This document shows, piece after piece, positions 8,125 to 16,377 of a stretch of DNA of 64,000 bases. A program made the translations under genes and the position numbers. Origin of the DNA: Bacillota bacterium (lineage in GTDB: Bacteria; Bacillota; SHA-98; UBA4971); the NCBI GenBank assembly GCA_012516125.1, contig JAAYXB010000039.1:27069-91068 (forward strand). The letters run 5' to 3'. Each line of letters begins with the position of its first letter. The first letter of the stretch is position 1. The notes beneath the pieces are model-generated. The model was not told the DNA's origin. It searched no databases and saw only the letters and a program-made list of their open reading frames with translations.

Positions 8125-9012
8125 GTGCTCGAGAAAACCGATAGGATCGACGTCCTCATCCATCAGCTGACTCGCCTCGAAGAAGACTTGGACAAGCTCG
8201 ACGGCGAGGGGCGCGAGCAGACCAGGGCCGAGGTTGCGGCCGTCCGGGGTCAGATCGTCGATGTCCTCATCACCGCGCTTCGGGAGGGCGACGTGTTCGC
8301 CCGACGCGGCGCCGCGTACGGTCTCAGCAAGCTGCCGGAGGCGCGTGCGGTTGATGTCCTGATATATGCTCTCGAGGACCTGGACGACTCCGTTCGAAGC
8401 TGGGCAGCGGAGGCTCTGGGGACGATCGGAGATGAGCGAGCGCTTGCGCCCCTCGTGAGGGCCCTTAAGGAGGAGAACCCTTACGTTGCCTATAGCATTA
8501 CCCATGCGATAATGAAGTTCCCCAAGGACAAGGTGGCGCGGGCGGTTATGACGGCTCTCGACAGCCCCGACAGGAACGTCCGCCGGAGGGCGGCAAAGCT
8601 TCTCGGGGAACTCAAGCACAAAAAGGCGGTGCCTCGTCTTGCGGCCCTGCTCGGCGACGCCGATCCGCAGGTGAGGTACGAGGCCGTCGAGGCCCTGCGC
8701 AAGGTGGGGGATATTAGGGCTCTCGAGTGCCTTATCGCCGCTCTCGCTGACGAGTCTACCGACGTAAGGTACGGCGCCATTCAGGCGCTGCGGGCGCTGG
8801 GCGACCGGAGGGCGGTGGAGCCTCTGGTGCGGGTGTGCATGGAGAACGAGGATCTTCGCTTCTACGCGCTCCAGGCGCTGAAGGAACTGTGCGGTGAGGA
8901 CGCTGTGAGGCCCGTCCTCGAGGCGCTTGAGCACTTGAGGAGCGTTGTCCATGCGGTGGCCATGCGTGTGCTGAACGAACGCGACCAGGGCGTCCAGAGG
9001 GCGAGTGGCTAG
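8125..9012 (+). CDS. HEAT-repeat protein
   Basis: 295-residue soluble protein built almost entirely of HEAT repeats of the PBS-lyase type. At least five units of about 31 residues can be followed, for example VRSWAAEALGTIGDERALAPL, VRYEAVEALRKVGDIRALECL and VRYGAIQALRALGDRRAVEPL. An acidic N-terminal segment (about 10-45) precedes them. GTG at 8125 is chosen because GGAGGTGAT lies 5 bases upstream; the tracked start is 72 bases earlier and has no ribosome site. Such scaffolds mediate protein contacts; no partner is evident from the neighbours. Confidence 0.8.
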   Translation: MLEKTDRIDVLIHQLTRLEEDLDKLDGEGREQTRAEVAAVRGQIVDVLITALREGDVFARRGAAYGLSKLPEARAVDVLIYALEDLDDSVRSWAAEALGTIGDERALAPLVRALKEENPYVAYSITHAIMKFPKDKVARAVMTALDSPDRNVRRRAAKLLGELKHKKAVPRLAALLGDADPQVRYEAVEALRKVGDIRALECLIAALADESTDVRYGAIQALRALGDRRAVEPLVRVCMENEDLRFYALQALKELCGEDAVRPVLEALEHLRSVVHAVAMRVLNERDQGVQRASG

Positions 9013-9144
9013 AAACCCCCGGCGGGGGCCATCATGTGCGAATAGCAAGTCGCAGGTCCGCGTGGCGGCGCGTGGGTTCCGGCCGTGATCCTGGGCCCGG
9101 GACGCACCGCCGCCTCTCGTTCTCTTTCCGAGAAGGGGATGGTG

Positions 9145-9153
9145 TGCTATAAT
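9145..9153 (+). promoter_or_regulatory. Extended -10 promoter upstream of mgtC-like gene
   Basis: TGCTATAAT matches the extended -10 consensus TGnTATAAT. The -35 region is poor (TTTCCG at 17 bp), as is usual for extended -10 promoters. Confidence 0.55.
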
Positions 9154-9163
9154 TCAGTTCAAC

Positions 9164-9187
9164 CAGCGTGCAGGTGGCCGCACGCTG
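9164..9187 (+). other. Leader hairpin upstream of mgtC-like gene
   Basis: CAGCGTGC and GCACGCTG form a perfect 8-bp stem around an 8-base loop, just downstream of the predicted transcription start and about 60 bases before the ATG. There is no T-run, so it is not an obvious terminator. Confidence 0.45.
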
Positions 9188-9249
9188 TGGCGGTAGGTCC
9201 GGAGAATGTTGCCGGAGGTCGGCGACCGGCCGCGTCAGGAGGTGGTGAT

Positions 9250-9915
9250 ATGATTCCTCAAACCGAAATGGTGCTGCGCCTTGTCCTGGCGGTGGTGTTC
9301 GGTGGACTTATCGGGTTGGAACGGGAGAGCCACAAGCGCCCCGCAGGGTTCAGGACACATATCCTTGTGTGCGTCGGCTCCGCGCTCGTCATGATGATCT
9401 CCCAGTATGCGTTCGTCGGCTTCACCCGGGTGATACAGTACGACCCCGGGCGGATCGCGGCTCAGGTTGTGAGCGGCATAGGATTCCTCGGTGCGGGAAC
9501 GATCCTCAGAGAAGGTGCGACCATCAAGGGCCTCACCACCGCGGCGAGCCTGTGGGTGGTGGCCGGCATCGGGCTTGCCGTCGGCACCGGCTTCTATCTC
9601 GCAGGCGCCATGACTTGCGGCATCGTGGTGGTCGTGCTCATCGCCCTGGACCGTTTCGAGCGCAGGTTCATCTACACGAAGCGAGACACCCTCTTCGTCC
9701 AGATGCAGGATCGGCCGGGCCAGCTCGGCGCCATCGCCACAGTGCTCGGCAAGTACGGCGTGAGCATCAAGGATGTGGAGATGGAGACCCTGGAGGCCGG
9801 GCATGAGGCATCCCTTCACCTTGCGCTCGAGGTGCCGTTCTCGGTGCGCAAGGACAGGCTCCTTGATGAGATAGCCGCGGTCGAGGGGGTATACCGGGTC
9901 GGATATGAGGAGTGA
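9250..9915 (+). CDS. MgtC/SapB family membrane protein with ACT domain
   Basis: 221 residues. Four or more hydrophobic helices carry the MgtC hallmarks: IGLERESHKRPAGFRTHILV near the N terminus and GIGFLGAGTIL plus IKGLTTAASLWVVAGIGLA in the middle. A cytoplasmic ACT-type domain follows (about 148-221, starting DRPGQLGAIATVL). In other bacteria MgtC proteins affect magnesium homeostasis and F-ATPase, and an ACT domain could sense a small ligand; which one is unknown here. The ATG at 9250 directly follows AGGAGGTGGTGAT; the tracked start further upstream lies in the leader. The stop is 4 bases before surE. Confidence 0.9.
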   Translation: MIPQTEMVLRLVLAVVFGGLIGLERESHKRPAGFRTHILVCVGSALVMMISQYAFVGFTRVIQYDPGRIAAQVVSGIGFLGAGTILREGATIKGLTTAASLWVVAGIGLAVGTGFYLAGAMTCGIVVVVLIALDRFERRFIYTKRDTLFVQMQDRPGQLGAIATVLGKYGVSIKDVEMETLEAGHEASLHLALEVPFSVRKDRLLDEIAAVEGVYRVGYEE

Positions 9916-9919
9916 TGGC

Positions 9920-10723
9920 ATGGCAGTGAGGATACTCGTGACAAACGACGACGGGATCCTGGCAGACGGCATTCGCGTTCTCGCTGCCGAGCTTGCCACA
10001 CTCGGAGAGGTTGTGGTGGTCGCTCCCGACAGGGAAAGGAGCGCCACGGGGCACGCCATCACGGTGCTCCGCCCTTTGAGGGTCGAGAAGGTTACCATTC
10101 CCGGGGTGAATGCCGAGGCCTGGGCCGTGGACGGGACGCCGTCGGACTGCGTGAAGCTGGCAGTCGAGGCGTTGCTCGAAAGGAGGCCCGATGTGGTCGT
10201 GTCGGGGATCAACCGAGGCCCCAACCTGGGCACTGATGTGCTCTATTCGGGCACGGTTTCGGCGGCGGTGGAGGGAGCGATCTGTGGGCTGCCTTCGATG
10301 GCGCTCTCGATAGCGGCCTTCGAGAACTGCAACTACGAGTTTTCGGCGAAGTTCGGGGCGAGGATGGTCTCGAAGGTGCTGGAGAAAGGCCTTCCCCCCG
10401 ACACACTCCTCAATATCAACGTGCCTTCAGTTGACGAGGAGGATATAGCCGGTGTCGCCATCACCAGACTCGGGGCGCGAAAGTGGAAGGACGTATTCGA
10501 CCGCAGAGTAGACCCCAGGGGGCGGACGTATTACTGGATGGCAGGGGACGTGGTGGATTGCGACGAAGATGAGGACACTGACGCAGTGGCGATACGAAAC
10601 AACCTCGTCTCAATCACCCCGATCCACCTCGACCTTACGAGGTACGACCTCATCGACGAGTTAAAGAAGTGGGGCATCGGCGTGACCTCTTCGCATTCTC
10701 CCGGCGGGCGGCATACTATATAG
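9920..10723 (+). CDS. surE: 5'/3'-nucleotidase SurE
   Basis: 267-residue metal-dependent phosphatase acting on nucleoside monophosphates and related substrates. The metal-binding N terminus VTNDDGILADGI and the family stretch VSGINRGPNLGTDVLYSGT with VSAAVEG are intact. The ATG at 9920 is preferred over the tracked 9905 because GAGGAGTG lies right upstream and the protein then begins MAVRILVTNDDG, the usual SurE N terminus. It is nearly contiguous with the MgtC-like gene, so both likely share the extended -10 promoter. Confidence 0.96.
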   Translation: MAVRILVTNDDGILADGIRVLAAELATLGEVVVVAPDRERSATGHAITVLRPLRVEKVTIPGVNAEAWAVDGTPSDCVKLAVEALLERRPDVVVSGINRGPNLGTDVLYSGTVSAAVEGAICGLPSMALSIAAFENCNYEFSAKFGARMVSKVLEKGLPPDTLLNINVPSVDEEDIAGVAITRLGARKWKDVFDRRVDPRGRTYYWMAGDVVDCDEDEDTDAVAIRNNLVSITPIHLDLTRYDLIDELKKWGIGVTSSHSPGGRHTI

Positions 10724-10747
10724 AAGAGTCGCTTCCCGACCGGGGGT

Positions 10748-10969
10748 ATGACCGTGGGTCTTGCCTGGATGCTGAGGTGTGCGGCCATTCTCTCCCTCGT
10801 CATCATCCTCGAGATGGCCTGGGTAATCTACGCCCACAGATCCCAGGCGCTGCCGCGCGAGGTCATGTCGGTCGCGGTTGGCGTCGTGGCCGCAACTGCC
10901 GTCCTGTATGTGGCCTTGCTATCGTTCATTGCGGTGAGGGTGATGGCACCGCTGATATACGGCCTGTGA
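10748..10969 (+). CDS. Small hypothetical membrane protein
   Basis: 73 residues with two hydrophobic helices (about 10-27 and 40-66) separated by a short polar loop containing HRSQALPRE. GGGGGT lies directly before the ATG; a GTG two codons later would have better spacing. It fills the gap between surE and the D-Ala ligase gene on the same strand. I do not recognise a family. The hydrophobic pattern and position support a real gene, but the short length limits certainty. Confidence 0.5.
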   Translation: MTVGLAWMLRCAAILSLVIILEMAWVIYAHRSQALPREVMSVAVGVVAATAVLYVALLSFIAVRVMAPLIYGL

Positions 10970-11070
10970 ACGTTCCGGTTGCAGCCCCGCATAGAAAGGC
11001 GCATGGAAAGGAGAGGAAGCGCGCCCGCGCTCGCGCGCGGCGGGCGGCCAGGGCGCGCCCGGTCACGACC

Positions 11071-12018
11071 ATGAAGAGAAGAGTTGCCCTGGTACAGGGC
11101 GGGAAATCCGCCGAGAGAGAGATATCGTTGCGCACCGGAGAGCAGGTGGGCGTTGCGCTGAGGCGCAAGGGCCACGAGGTGATCGCCCTCGACCTCGATG
11201 ACGGGCTCGTCCCGGCCCTCCAGAGAGAAAAGCCTGATGTGGTCTTCATCGCGCTTCACGGCAGGTACGGTGAGGACGGCTGCCTGCAGGGACTTCTCGA
11301 GATACTGGGCATCCCTTACGTCGGGTCTGGGGTCCTCGCCAGCGCGCTCGCCATGGACAAGATCATGTCCAAGAAACTCTTCCGGCTGGAAGGGCTTACC
11401 TGCCCTCGCAGCATTACCGTGATAAGAGATGGTCTTGACCGGATCGACGAGGGCAAACTTGTCCAGACGGTTGAAGAAGCCCTGGGGTTTCCGGCCATCG
11501 TGAAGCCCAACAGGGAGGGGTCCACGATCGGGCTTACCCTCGTAAGGGAGCCGGGCAGCCTTTGGGACGCCCTCGCCCGCGCCTTCGAGTACGATCCGGA
11601 GGCACTGGTGGAGGAGTACGTCGAGGGAACCGAAATCACCGTGGGCGTCCTTGGCAACCGTGAGCCGTGGGCCCTTCCGGTGATCGAGATCGTGTCCGCC
11701 ACCGGCCTCTATGACTATAAGGCTAAGTACACAAAGGGTATGAGCGAGCACATCATCCCCGCTCGCGTGGCGCAGGACACGTATAAGGCGGCGCAGGACG
11801 CCGCCGTGAGGGCCCACAAGGCCCTCGGCTGCCGGGGCATGTCCCGCGCGGACTTCATCGTCGGGCCGGGCGGCGTGCCGTACATCCTCGAGGTGAACAC
11901 CATCCCCGGAATGACCGAGACGAGCCTTCTTCCAGATGCCGCCAGGGCGGCGGGCATTGAATTCCCTGACCTTGTTGACATGCTCATCGACTTCGCCCTT
12001 GAGCCTGCCACTAAGTGA
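11071..12018 (+). CDS. ddl: D-alanine--D-alanine ligase
   Basis: 315-residue ATP-grasp enzyme that joins two D-alanines for peptidoglycan precursors. The N-terminal GGKSAEREISLRTG loop, KPNREGSTIGLT, EEYVEGTEITVGVL, and the C-terminal FIVGPGGVPYILEVNTIPGMTE with its metal-binding Asn are present. The tracked ORF runs upstream through the small membrane protein; the ATG at 11071 gives the normal length and N terminus, although no strong ribosome site is visible in the GC-rich sequence before it. The last codons and the stop lie inside the left end of a palindromic repeat: ACTAAGTGA supplies Thr-Lys-stop. Confidence 0.95.
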   Translation: MKRRVALVQGGKSAEREISLRTGEQVGVALRRKGHEVIALDLDDGLVPALQREKPDVVFIALHGRYGEDGCLQGLLEILGIPYVGSGVLASALAMDKIMSKKLFRLEGLTCPRSITVIRDGLDRIDEGKLVQTVEEALGFPAIVKPNREGSTIGLTLVREPGSLWDALARAFEYDPEALVEEYVEGTEITVGVLGNREPWALPVIEIVSATGLYDYKAKYTKGMSEHIIPARVAQDTYKAAQDAAVRAHKALGCRGMSRADFIVGPGGVPYILEVNTIPGMTETSLLPDAARAAGIEFPDLVDMLIDFALEPATK

Positions 12019-12135
12019 GAGTGCAGGAATGCCCCCGACCTTTGGGAGGGGTTGCCGGTGTTGCACTCTCTCTTTGAGTCACCGGCAACCCCCAGATGTT
12101 GGCAAGGTCGGACCAACTAACGAACCCTCACTTAG
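12011..12135 (+). repeat. Nested palindromic repeat, class B with inverted loop
   Basis: Complete 125-bp copy with ends CTAAGTGAGAGTGC and CCCTCACTTAG, and inner GGTTGCCGGTG / CACCGGCAACC. The loop reads TTGCACTCTCTCTTTGAGT, the reverse complement of the loop found between equivalent arms in the 16.4-kb copy. Its left end provides the ddl stop codon. Confidence 0.85.
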
Positions 12136-12205
12136 CGCCGCGCTCGGTACAAAGTATTTCTGAATCACGGCGAGAGAACAGCACGGCTTTCATCACCTTC
12201 GGTAT

Positions 12206-12237
12206 GGGCCCCACGAAAAAAGTGGGGGCCTGTTTTC
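12206..12237 (+). terminator. Rho-independent terminator downstream of ddl
   Basis: GGCCCCAC pairs with GTGGGGGCC across a GAAAAAA-type loop, followed by TGTTTT. It closes the mgtC-surE-ddl stretch after the repeat copy. Confidence 0.8.
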
Positions 12238-12239
12238 CG

Positions 12240-12770
12240 TTTCCAGCAGGAGATTCCAGCAGCGCGTCGAATCACTTCCTTAAGTTCGTTCATACATGCT
12301 AGAAAGCTCGGGCGGATCGGATGACGGCGGCGAAGCGTCTGCCTCGCACCTTGCCCTGTGTACAGGGTTGCCCAGTCGTCCGTCCAGACGGGCATCGCGC
12401 CGGTTGCCGGCGTGCGAGCGTGTGTGCGCCCGCGGCGAGCCTTGAGCACGCCCCTTTCCGCGTCTCTGGGCCTGCGGATATCCTGGCTCCGTGGCTATGC
12501 GGAGGTGCGGAGGGAGTTCTGCTGCCAGGTTCATTCAGCCACACAAGAAAGGAAGGCGCAAGTCGCGTGTGCGTGGGCCGGCAGCATCTGAGCTCCTGGG
12601 CATGTGGTCGAACGGGCCGGGGCGGTGCCGCTGCGAGGCGCGGAGGGGTGCCGGGAAACAGGAGAGGGGGGTGAGCGGCTGCCGGAATGGCGCTCGGCAA
12701 GCGCGCGGCTGTCCCGGACCTTAGTCGGTCAGGAAAGCTACCGGGAAAGGTCCTGGAGAGCCTGACAACC
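12240..12770 (+). other. Gene-less GC-rich region between ddl and sugar ABC locus
   Basis: About 530 bases without a convincing gene: the ORFs on both strands have unlikely compositions and no ribosome sites or family motifs. I looked for tmRNA, RNase P, SRP and 6S signatures and saw none. It may hold regulatory sequence for the sugar locus or gene remains. Confidence 0.5.
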
Positions 12771-12840
12771 GGTCATGGGGCATCGTTGGAAAAGTTCCAG
12801 TGCGGAAGTCTCCATGCGAATCCAGAAGGAGGTTCTCAAG

Positions 12841-14097
12841 GTGCGTAAAGCCATCCTGATCGCTCTGTGCATGGTTGTGCTCGTCGCCGCCTGCGGCCTT
12901 GGAGTGTCCGCAAAGGAGACACTCAACGTCATCTACATGGCTCAGGCGGGGTACCAGCCCGATGACATCCGTGACATGGCCGACCTCTTCGAGTTCCTGA
13001 CGGACACCAAGGTCAACATCACCTTCGTGAAGTACGACGAGCAGCACGAGAAGATCGTCGCCTCTGCCGTGGCACCCGTGGCCACGTACGACGTCATACT
13101 CCTCGACCTCATCTGGACTGCGGAATTCGCTTCGAAGAAGATGGTTGTGCCCCTCGATGACAAGATCACACCTGAGATGCGGAAGGACATAGCCCCGGCC
13201 ATTATGGACGCCTTCGTGTTTGACGGCAAGACGTGGGCCATGCCGTTCCTCGCCAACTTCCAGTTGTTCTTCTATAACGCCGACATGATCAAGAAGGCAG
13301 GCTTCGGCGGCCCGCCGAAGACCCTTGAAGAAATGGTCGAGCAGATGAAGGCCATGAAGGCCAAGAACATCGTCAAGTACCCCTGGACCGACTCATGGAA
13401 CCAGAAAGAGGGCCTTGTCTGCGAGTACGTGTGGCTCACCGGGGCGTTTGGCGGCGACACGTTCGATGCCAGCGGCAAGCCTATCTTCAACGAGGGCCCC
13501 GGCGTCAAGGCGCTTGAGTTCATGGTGAGCCTTCTCAAGGAGGGTCTCGCCAACCCGAAGTGCCTGACCAACGACGAGACCGCGGCGAAGGACGACTTCA
13601 TCTCGGGCAACGCTGCCTTTACCACGAACTGGACGTTCCAGTACGCCCTGATGAACGACCCGGCGGTGTCGAAGGTCGTCGGCGCAGGCGAGATGGGGCT
13701 CATCCCGGTATCCAGTACCGTGGCTGACAAGAAGAAGACGGCGTCTGTCAGTGGCTTCCAGGGTGCTGCTATCATGGCCAACTCCCGTAAGAAGGATCTG
13801 GCCTGGAAGTACGTGAAGTTTATAACGAGCCCGCTGGTGCAGAGGTCCTATCTGCAGGAGATGCCTGTGTGGACTTCGGTCCAGAAGAGCGCGTACGCTA
13901 ACATGATGGACGAGACGATGGCGGTTAAGAGCGAACAGATCGCTGCCGTGCACCACAGGCCGAAGGTGCCGCCGTATCCCGAGGTGTCCTCCATCCTGCA
14001 GAGGTACATCCACCTGGCGCTCCAGATGAAGATGGAGCCGAAGGCGGCGCTGGATAAGGCAGCCGAGGAGATCAAGGCCGTGCTGGCGAAGAAGTAG
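12841..14097 (+). CDS. Sugar ABC transporter substrate-binding lipoprotein (SBP1)
   Basis: 418-residue extracellular solute-binding protein of family 1 (maltose/multiple sugar type). The signal peptide ends in a lipobox VAAC at about residue 20, so the mature protein is lipid-anchored. Family traits include FVKYDEQHEKIVASA, TYDVILLDLIW, TWAMPFLAN and the VSGFQGAAIMANSRKKD stretch near the C terminus. The GTG at 12841 follows AAGGAGG by 9 bases. Two permease genes follow, separated by repeat copies. A paralogue (SBP2 at 18.1 kb), which looks about half identical by eye, belongs to the same locus. The sugar cannot be told from sequence. Confidence 0.9.
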   Translation: MRKAILIALCMVVLVAACGLGVSAKETLNVIYMAQAGYQPDDIRDMADLFEFLTDTKVNITFVKYDEQHEKIVASAVAPVATYDVILLDLIWTAEFASKKMVVPLDDKITPEMRKDIAPAIMDAFVFDGKTWAMPFLANFQLFFYNADMIKKAGFGGPPKTLEEMVEQMKAMKAKNIVKYPWTDSWNQKEGLVCEYVWLTGAFGGDTFDASGKPIFNEGPGVKALEFMVSLLKEGLANPKCLTNDETAAKDDFISGNAAFTTNWTFQYALMNDPAVSKVVGAGEMGLIPVSSTVADKKKTASVSGFQGAAIMANSRKKDLAWKYVKFITSPLVQRSYLQEMPVWTSVQKSAYANMMDETMAVKSEQIAAVHHRPKVPPYPEVSSILQRYIHLALQMKMEPKAALDKAAEEIKAVLAKK

Positions 14098-14103
14098 GCG
14101 CTT

Positions 14104-14302
14104 CTAAGTGGGGGTGCAAAAATGCTTCCGACTTTTGGGAGGGGTTGCCGGTGATTGCACGAGGGGTGTCAAAATCCGGCCACTGGCCTGACCGGCCGGA
14201 TTTTGGCGAAGCGCGCCCCGCTTGGGGCGCCGTCCCCGAGCGCAACACCGGCAACCCGGCAACTACTGGGAATTGGGCAAGGACCAACGCACCCTCACTT
14301 AG
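14104..14302 (+). repeat. Nested palindromic repeat, class A copy 2
   Basis: Complete copy beginning CTAAGTGGGGGTGC and ending GCACCCTCACTTAG. The loop is almost identical to copy 1, with small changes in the AAAATCCGGCC / GGCCGGATTTT hairpin region. It separates SBP1 from its permease genes, starting 7 bases after the SBP1 stop, so a transcript would fold it into a long hairpin. Confidence 0.85.
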
Positions 14303-14343
14303 CGGCCGTGCGCGAGGGCCGCGGCAGCAGATGGCGCGGCCCT

Positions 14344-14413
14344 CAGTCTCTCTTTGAGTCACCGGCAACCCACCAGATGGTGGCAAACGGGGAGGAACTG
14401 ACGAACCTTCACC
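14344..14413 (+). repeat. Partial class B repeat (right half only)
   Basis: CTCTCTTTGAGTCACCGGCA leads into a right arm ACCAGATGGTGGCAAACGG and ends ACGAACCTTCAC. The left arm is missing. It lies 40 bases after the complete class A copy, and its right arm resembles that of the 12.0-kb copy. Confidence 0.75.
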
Positions 14414-14453
14414 TCGCGCGAGTTGGGAAGGGGTTCCACGGGGGTAACGCGAG

Positions 14454-15404
14454 ATGTCTTTACGAAGACGTGATTCCGACGGAAGAAGGCTGGCATGGGG
14501 GCTGCTTGCCCCTAGCACCGCCCTGATAGTCGCCGTGGTCATCGGTCCCCTCCTCTTCGCGCTCTACCTCAGCTTTCAGGAGGCAGAGCCGACGGTGGGC
14601 GGGATAAACATGAGGTTCGTCGGGCTTGCCAATTACGTGCACTACTTCGTCCGTTCGGACCTCTTCTGGCCGGCGGTGCGCGTGACGATCTACTTTACCG
14701 TGGTCTCTCTCGTCATCGAGCTTGTGCTTGGGATCGCCATGGCGCTGGTGCTGAACGAGAAGTTCGCAGGCAGGTCGTTCGTGCGCGCGATCATTTTGCT
14801 CCCATGGGCCGTTCCCACCGTGGTGAACGCGCGAATGTGGGAGTGGATATTCGCGGGTTCCAAGTTCGGCGCGCTGAACGGGCTCATGAAGGTGCTTCAC
14901 GTGTTCCCGCCGACCTACGACCGGGTCTGGCTGGGGTTTGACGTGCCGTTTGAGGGCGTTCCGATACTGGGGCCTTTCTTGAAGTGGATGGGCGTCACGC
15001 GAGCGCTCAACATGATTATTCTCGCCGATACGTGGAAGGTGACGCCGCTCGTGGTGCTTCTCGTGTTGGCAGGCCTGCAAACGATTCCCGACAGTTTGTA
15101 TGAAGCGGCCACGGTGGACGGTGCGGGCTTCTGGCGGAAGCTCACTCACATAACGCTGCCGCTGCTCAAGCCGGTGCTCCTCGTCATCCTGGTGCTGCGC
15201 ACCATGGAGCTTTTCCGTGTGTTTGACATCATTTACATCATAATGCAGTATTCCATCAGAGTGCTGGGCGTGCTCACCTATGAAGTAGGCATGAAGTTCC
15301 TGCATTTCGGCAGCGGTGCGGCGCTGTCGTTCCTGGTGGCCCTGTTCATACTCGGGCTCGCTCTCATATACATTCGCCTCTTTTACACGGAGGAAGGTTA
15401 CTAG
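14454..15404 (+). CDS. Sugar ABC transporter permease, MalF/UgpA type
   Basis: 316-residue membrane protein with six predicted helices. The EAA loop that contacts the ATPase is visible as YEAATVDGAGFWRKLTHITLPLL near residue 220. The start follows GGGGGT; the N terminus RRRDSDGRRLAWGLLAPS is typical for MalF-type permeases of three-component sugar importers. It pairs with the next gene, a MalG-type permease. No ATPase gene lies in the locus, so the complex probably borrows a shared MsmX/MsiK-like ATPase from elsewhere, as is known in other Gram-positive bacteria. Confidence 0.93.
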   Translation: MSLRRRDSDGRRLAWGLLAPSTALIVAVVIGPLLFALYLSFQEAEPTVGGINMRFVGLANYVHYFVRSDLFWPAVRVTIYFTVVSLVIELVLGIAMALVLNEKFAGRSFVRAIILLPWAVPTVVNARMWEWIFAGSKFGALNGLMKVLHVFPPTYDRVWLGFDVPFEGVPILGPFLKWMGVTRALNMIILADTWKVTPLVVLLVLAGLQTIPDSLYEAATVDGAGFWRKLTHITLPLLKPVLLVILVLRTMELFRVFDIIYIIMQYSIRVLGVLTYEVGMKFLHFGSGAALSFLVALFILGLALIYIRLFYTEEGY

Positions 15405-15471
15405 AGCCGAGACCGTCTGTGCCACGATGCGGTCGGGCGGGCCTGGATAGACGAAACCCGGGGGGATCGAT

Positions 15472-16377
15472 GTGAACTTCCCGCGAAGGAAAGGCAAAAT
15501 GCTGCTCTGGCTGCGGCGCGCGGCGCTTTACCTCGCGGTAGCGTCCATTGTGGTCTGGACGCTGGCGCCCGTTGCGTGGCTCGCTATCTCAAGTATCACG
15601 CCTTACAACGAGCTCATATCCGACCGGGCGACCCACTGGCTTCCTCGCCACCCGACCTTCGCGAACTTCAAGGTCATGTTCAACCTTTCGAGCGAGGTCG
15701 GCGAGCGGTTCGTGTACGCCATCCGAAACAGCATGATCGTGGCAAGCTCCGTGACCGCGATATGCCTCGTGGCCGGCACGCTCGCAGCGTATGCCCTGGC
15801 GCGGCTGCCCGTGAGGGGGAAGAAGGCCCTCGTGCTGTCCCTCATGTCCATAAGGATGCTTCCGACCATCGCTCTTGTGATACCGTTTTTCGTGATCGTA
15901 TCGTACATCGACTACGGGTTCATGGGCATTGGGTCTTCGTTCCACCTCTTCGATACAAAGCTCAACCTTGTCATTCTCTACACCACCTTTATCCTGGGGT
16001 TCGTCATCTGGATTATGCGGGGCTTTTTCCTCACAATCCCGATGGAGCTGGAGGAGGCCGCCCGCATCGACGGATGCACGAGGCTGCAGGCGCTCCGTCA
16101 CGTCGTGCTGCCGCTTTGCGCGCCGGGCCTGGTGGCCACCGGCATACTCTCCTTCCTGCTGGCCTGGGACGAGTTCCTCCTGGCCCTCATTTTCACCAGG
16201 TCCAACAACGCTATCACGTTGCCCCTTTTCATCGCAGAGCTGGGGAGCCAGTACATAACCGCCTATGATCAGATATCCGCAGCAGGGATCATGGCTGCGA
16301 TTCCGCCCGTGGTCCTGGCCCTTCTCTTCCAGAGGTTCATCGTACAGGGACTGACATCAGGGAGCGTGAAGGGATGA
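15472..16377 (+). CDS. Sugar ABC transporter permease, MalG/UgpE type
   Basis: 301-residue membrane protein with six predicted helices and an EAA loop LEEAARIDGCTRLQALRHVVLP near residue 190. Partner of the MalF-type permease 67 bases upstream; together they form the transmembrane channel. The GTG start follows CCGGGGGGAT. The stop TGA abuts a palindromic repeat in reverse orientation. Family features at the N terminus, ITPYNELISDRA and the predicted cytoplasmic start, fit a carbohydrate importer. Confidence 0.93.
   Translation: MNFPRRKGKMLLWLRRAALYLAVASIVVWTLAPVAWLAISSITPYNELISDRATHWLPRHPTFANFKVMFNLSSEVGERFVYAIRNSMIVASSVTAICLVAGTLAAYALARLPVRGKKALVLSLMSIRMLPTIALVIPFFVIVSYIDYGFMGIGSSFHLFDTKLNLVILYTTFILGFVIWIMRGFFLTIPMELEEAARIDGCTRLQALRHVVLPLCAPGLVATGILSFLLAWDEFLLALIFTRSNNAITLPLFIAELGSQYITAYDQISAAGIMAAIPPVVLALLFQRFIVQGLTSGSVKG

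Noticed and set aside
6549-8159. Minus-strand ORF of 536 residues
   Set aside because: It crosses gpsA and the zinc-ribbon gene in antisense, with a composition typical of shadow frames.
12240-12770. tmRNA, RNase P or SRP RNA
   Set aside because: None of the conserved core motifs was found on either strand.
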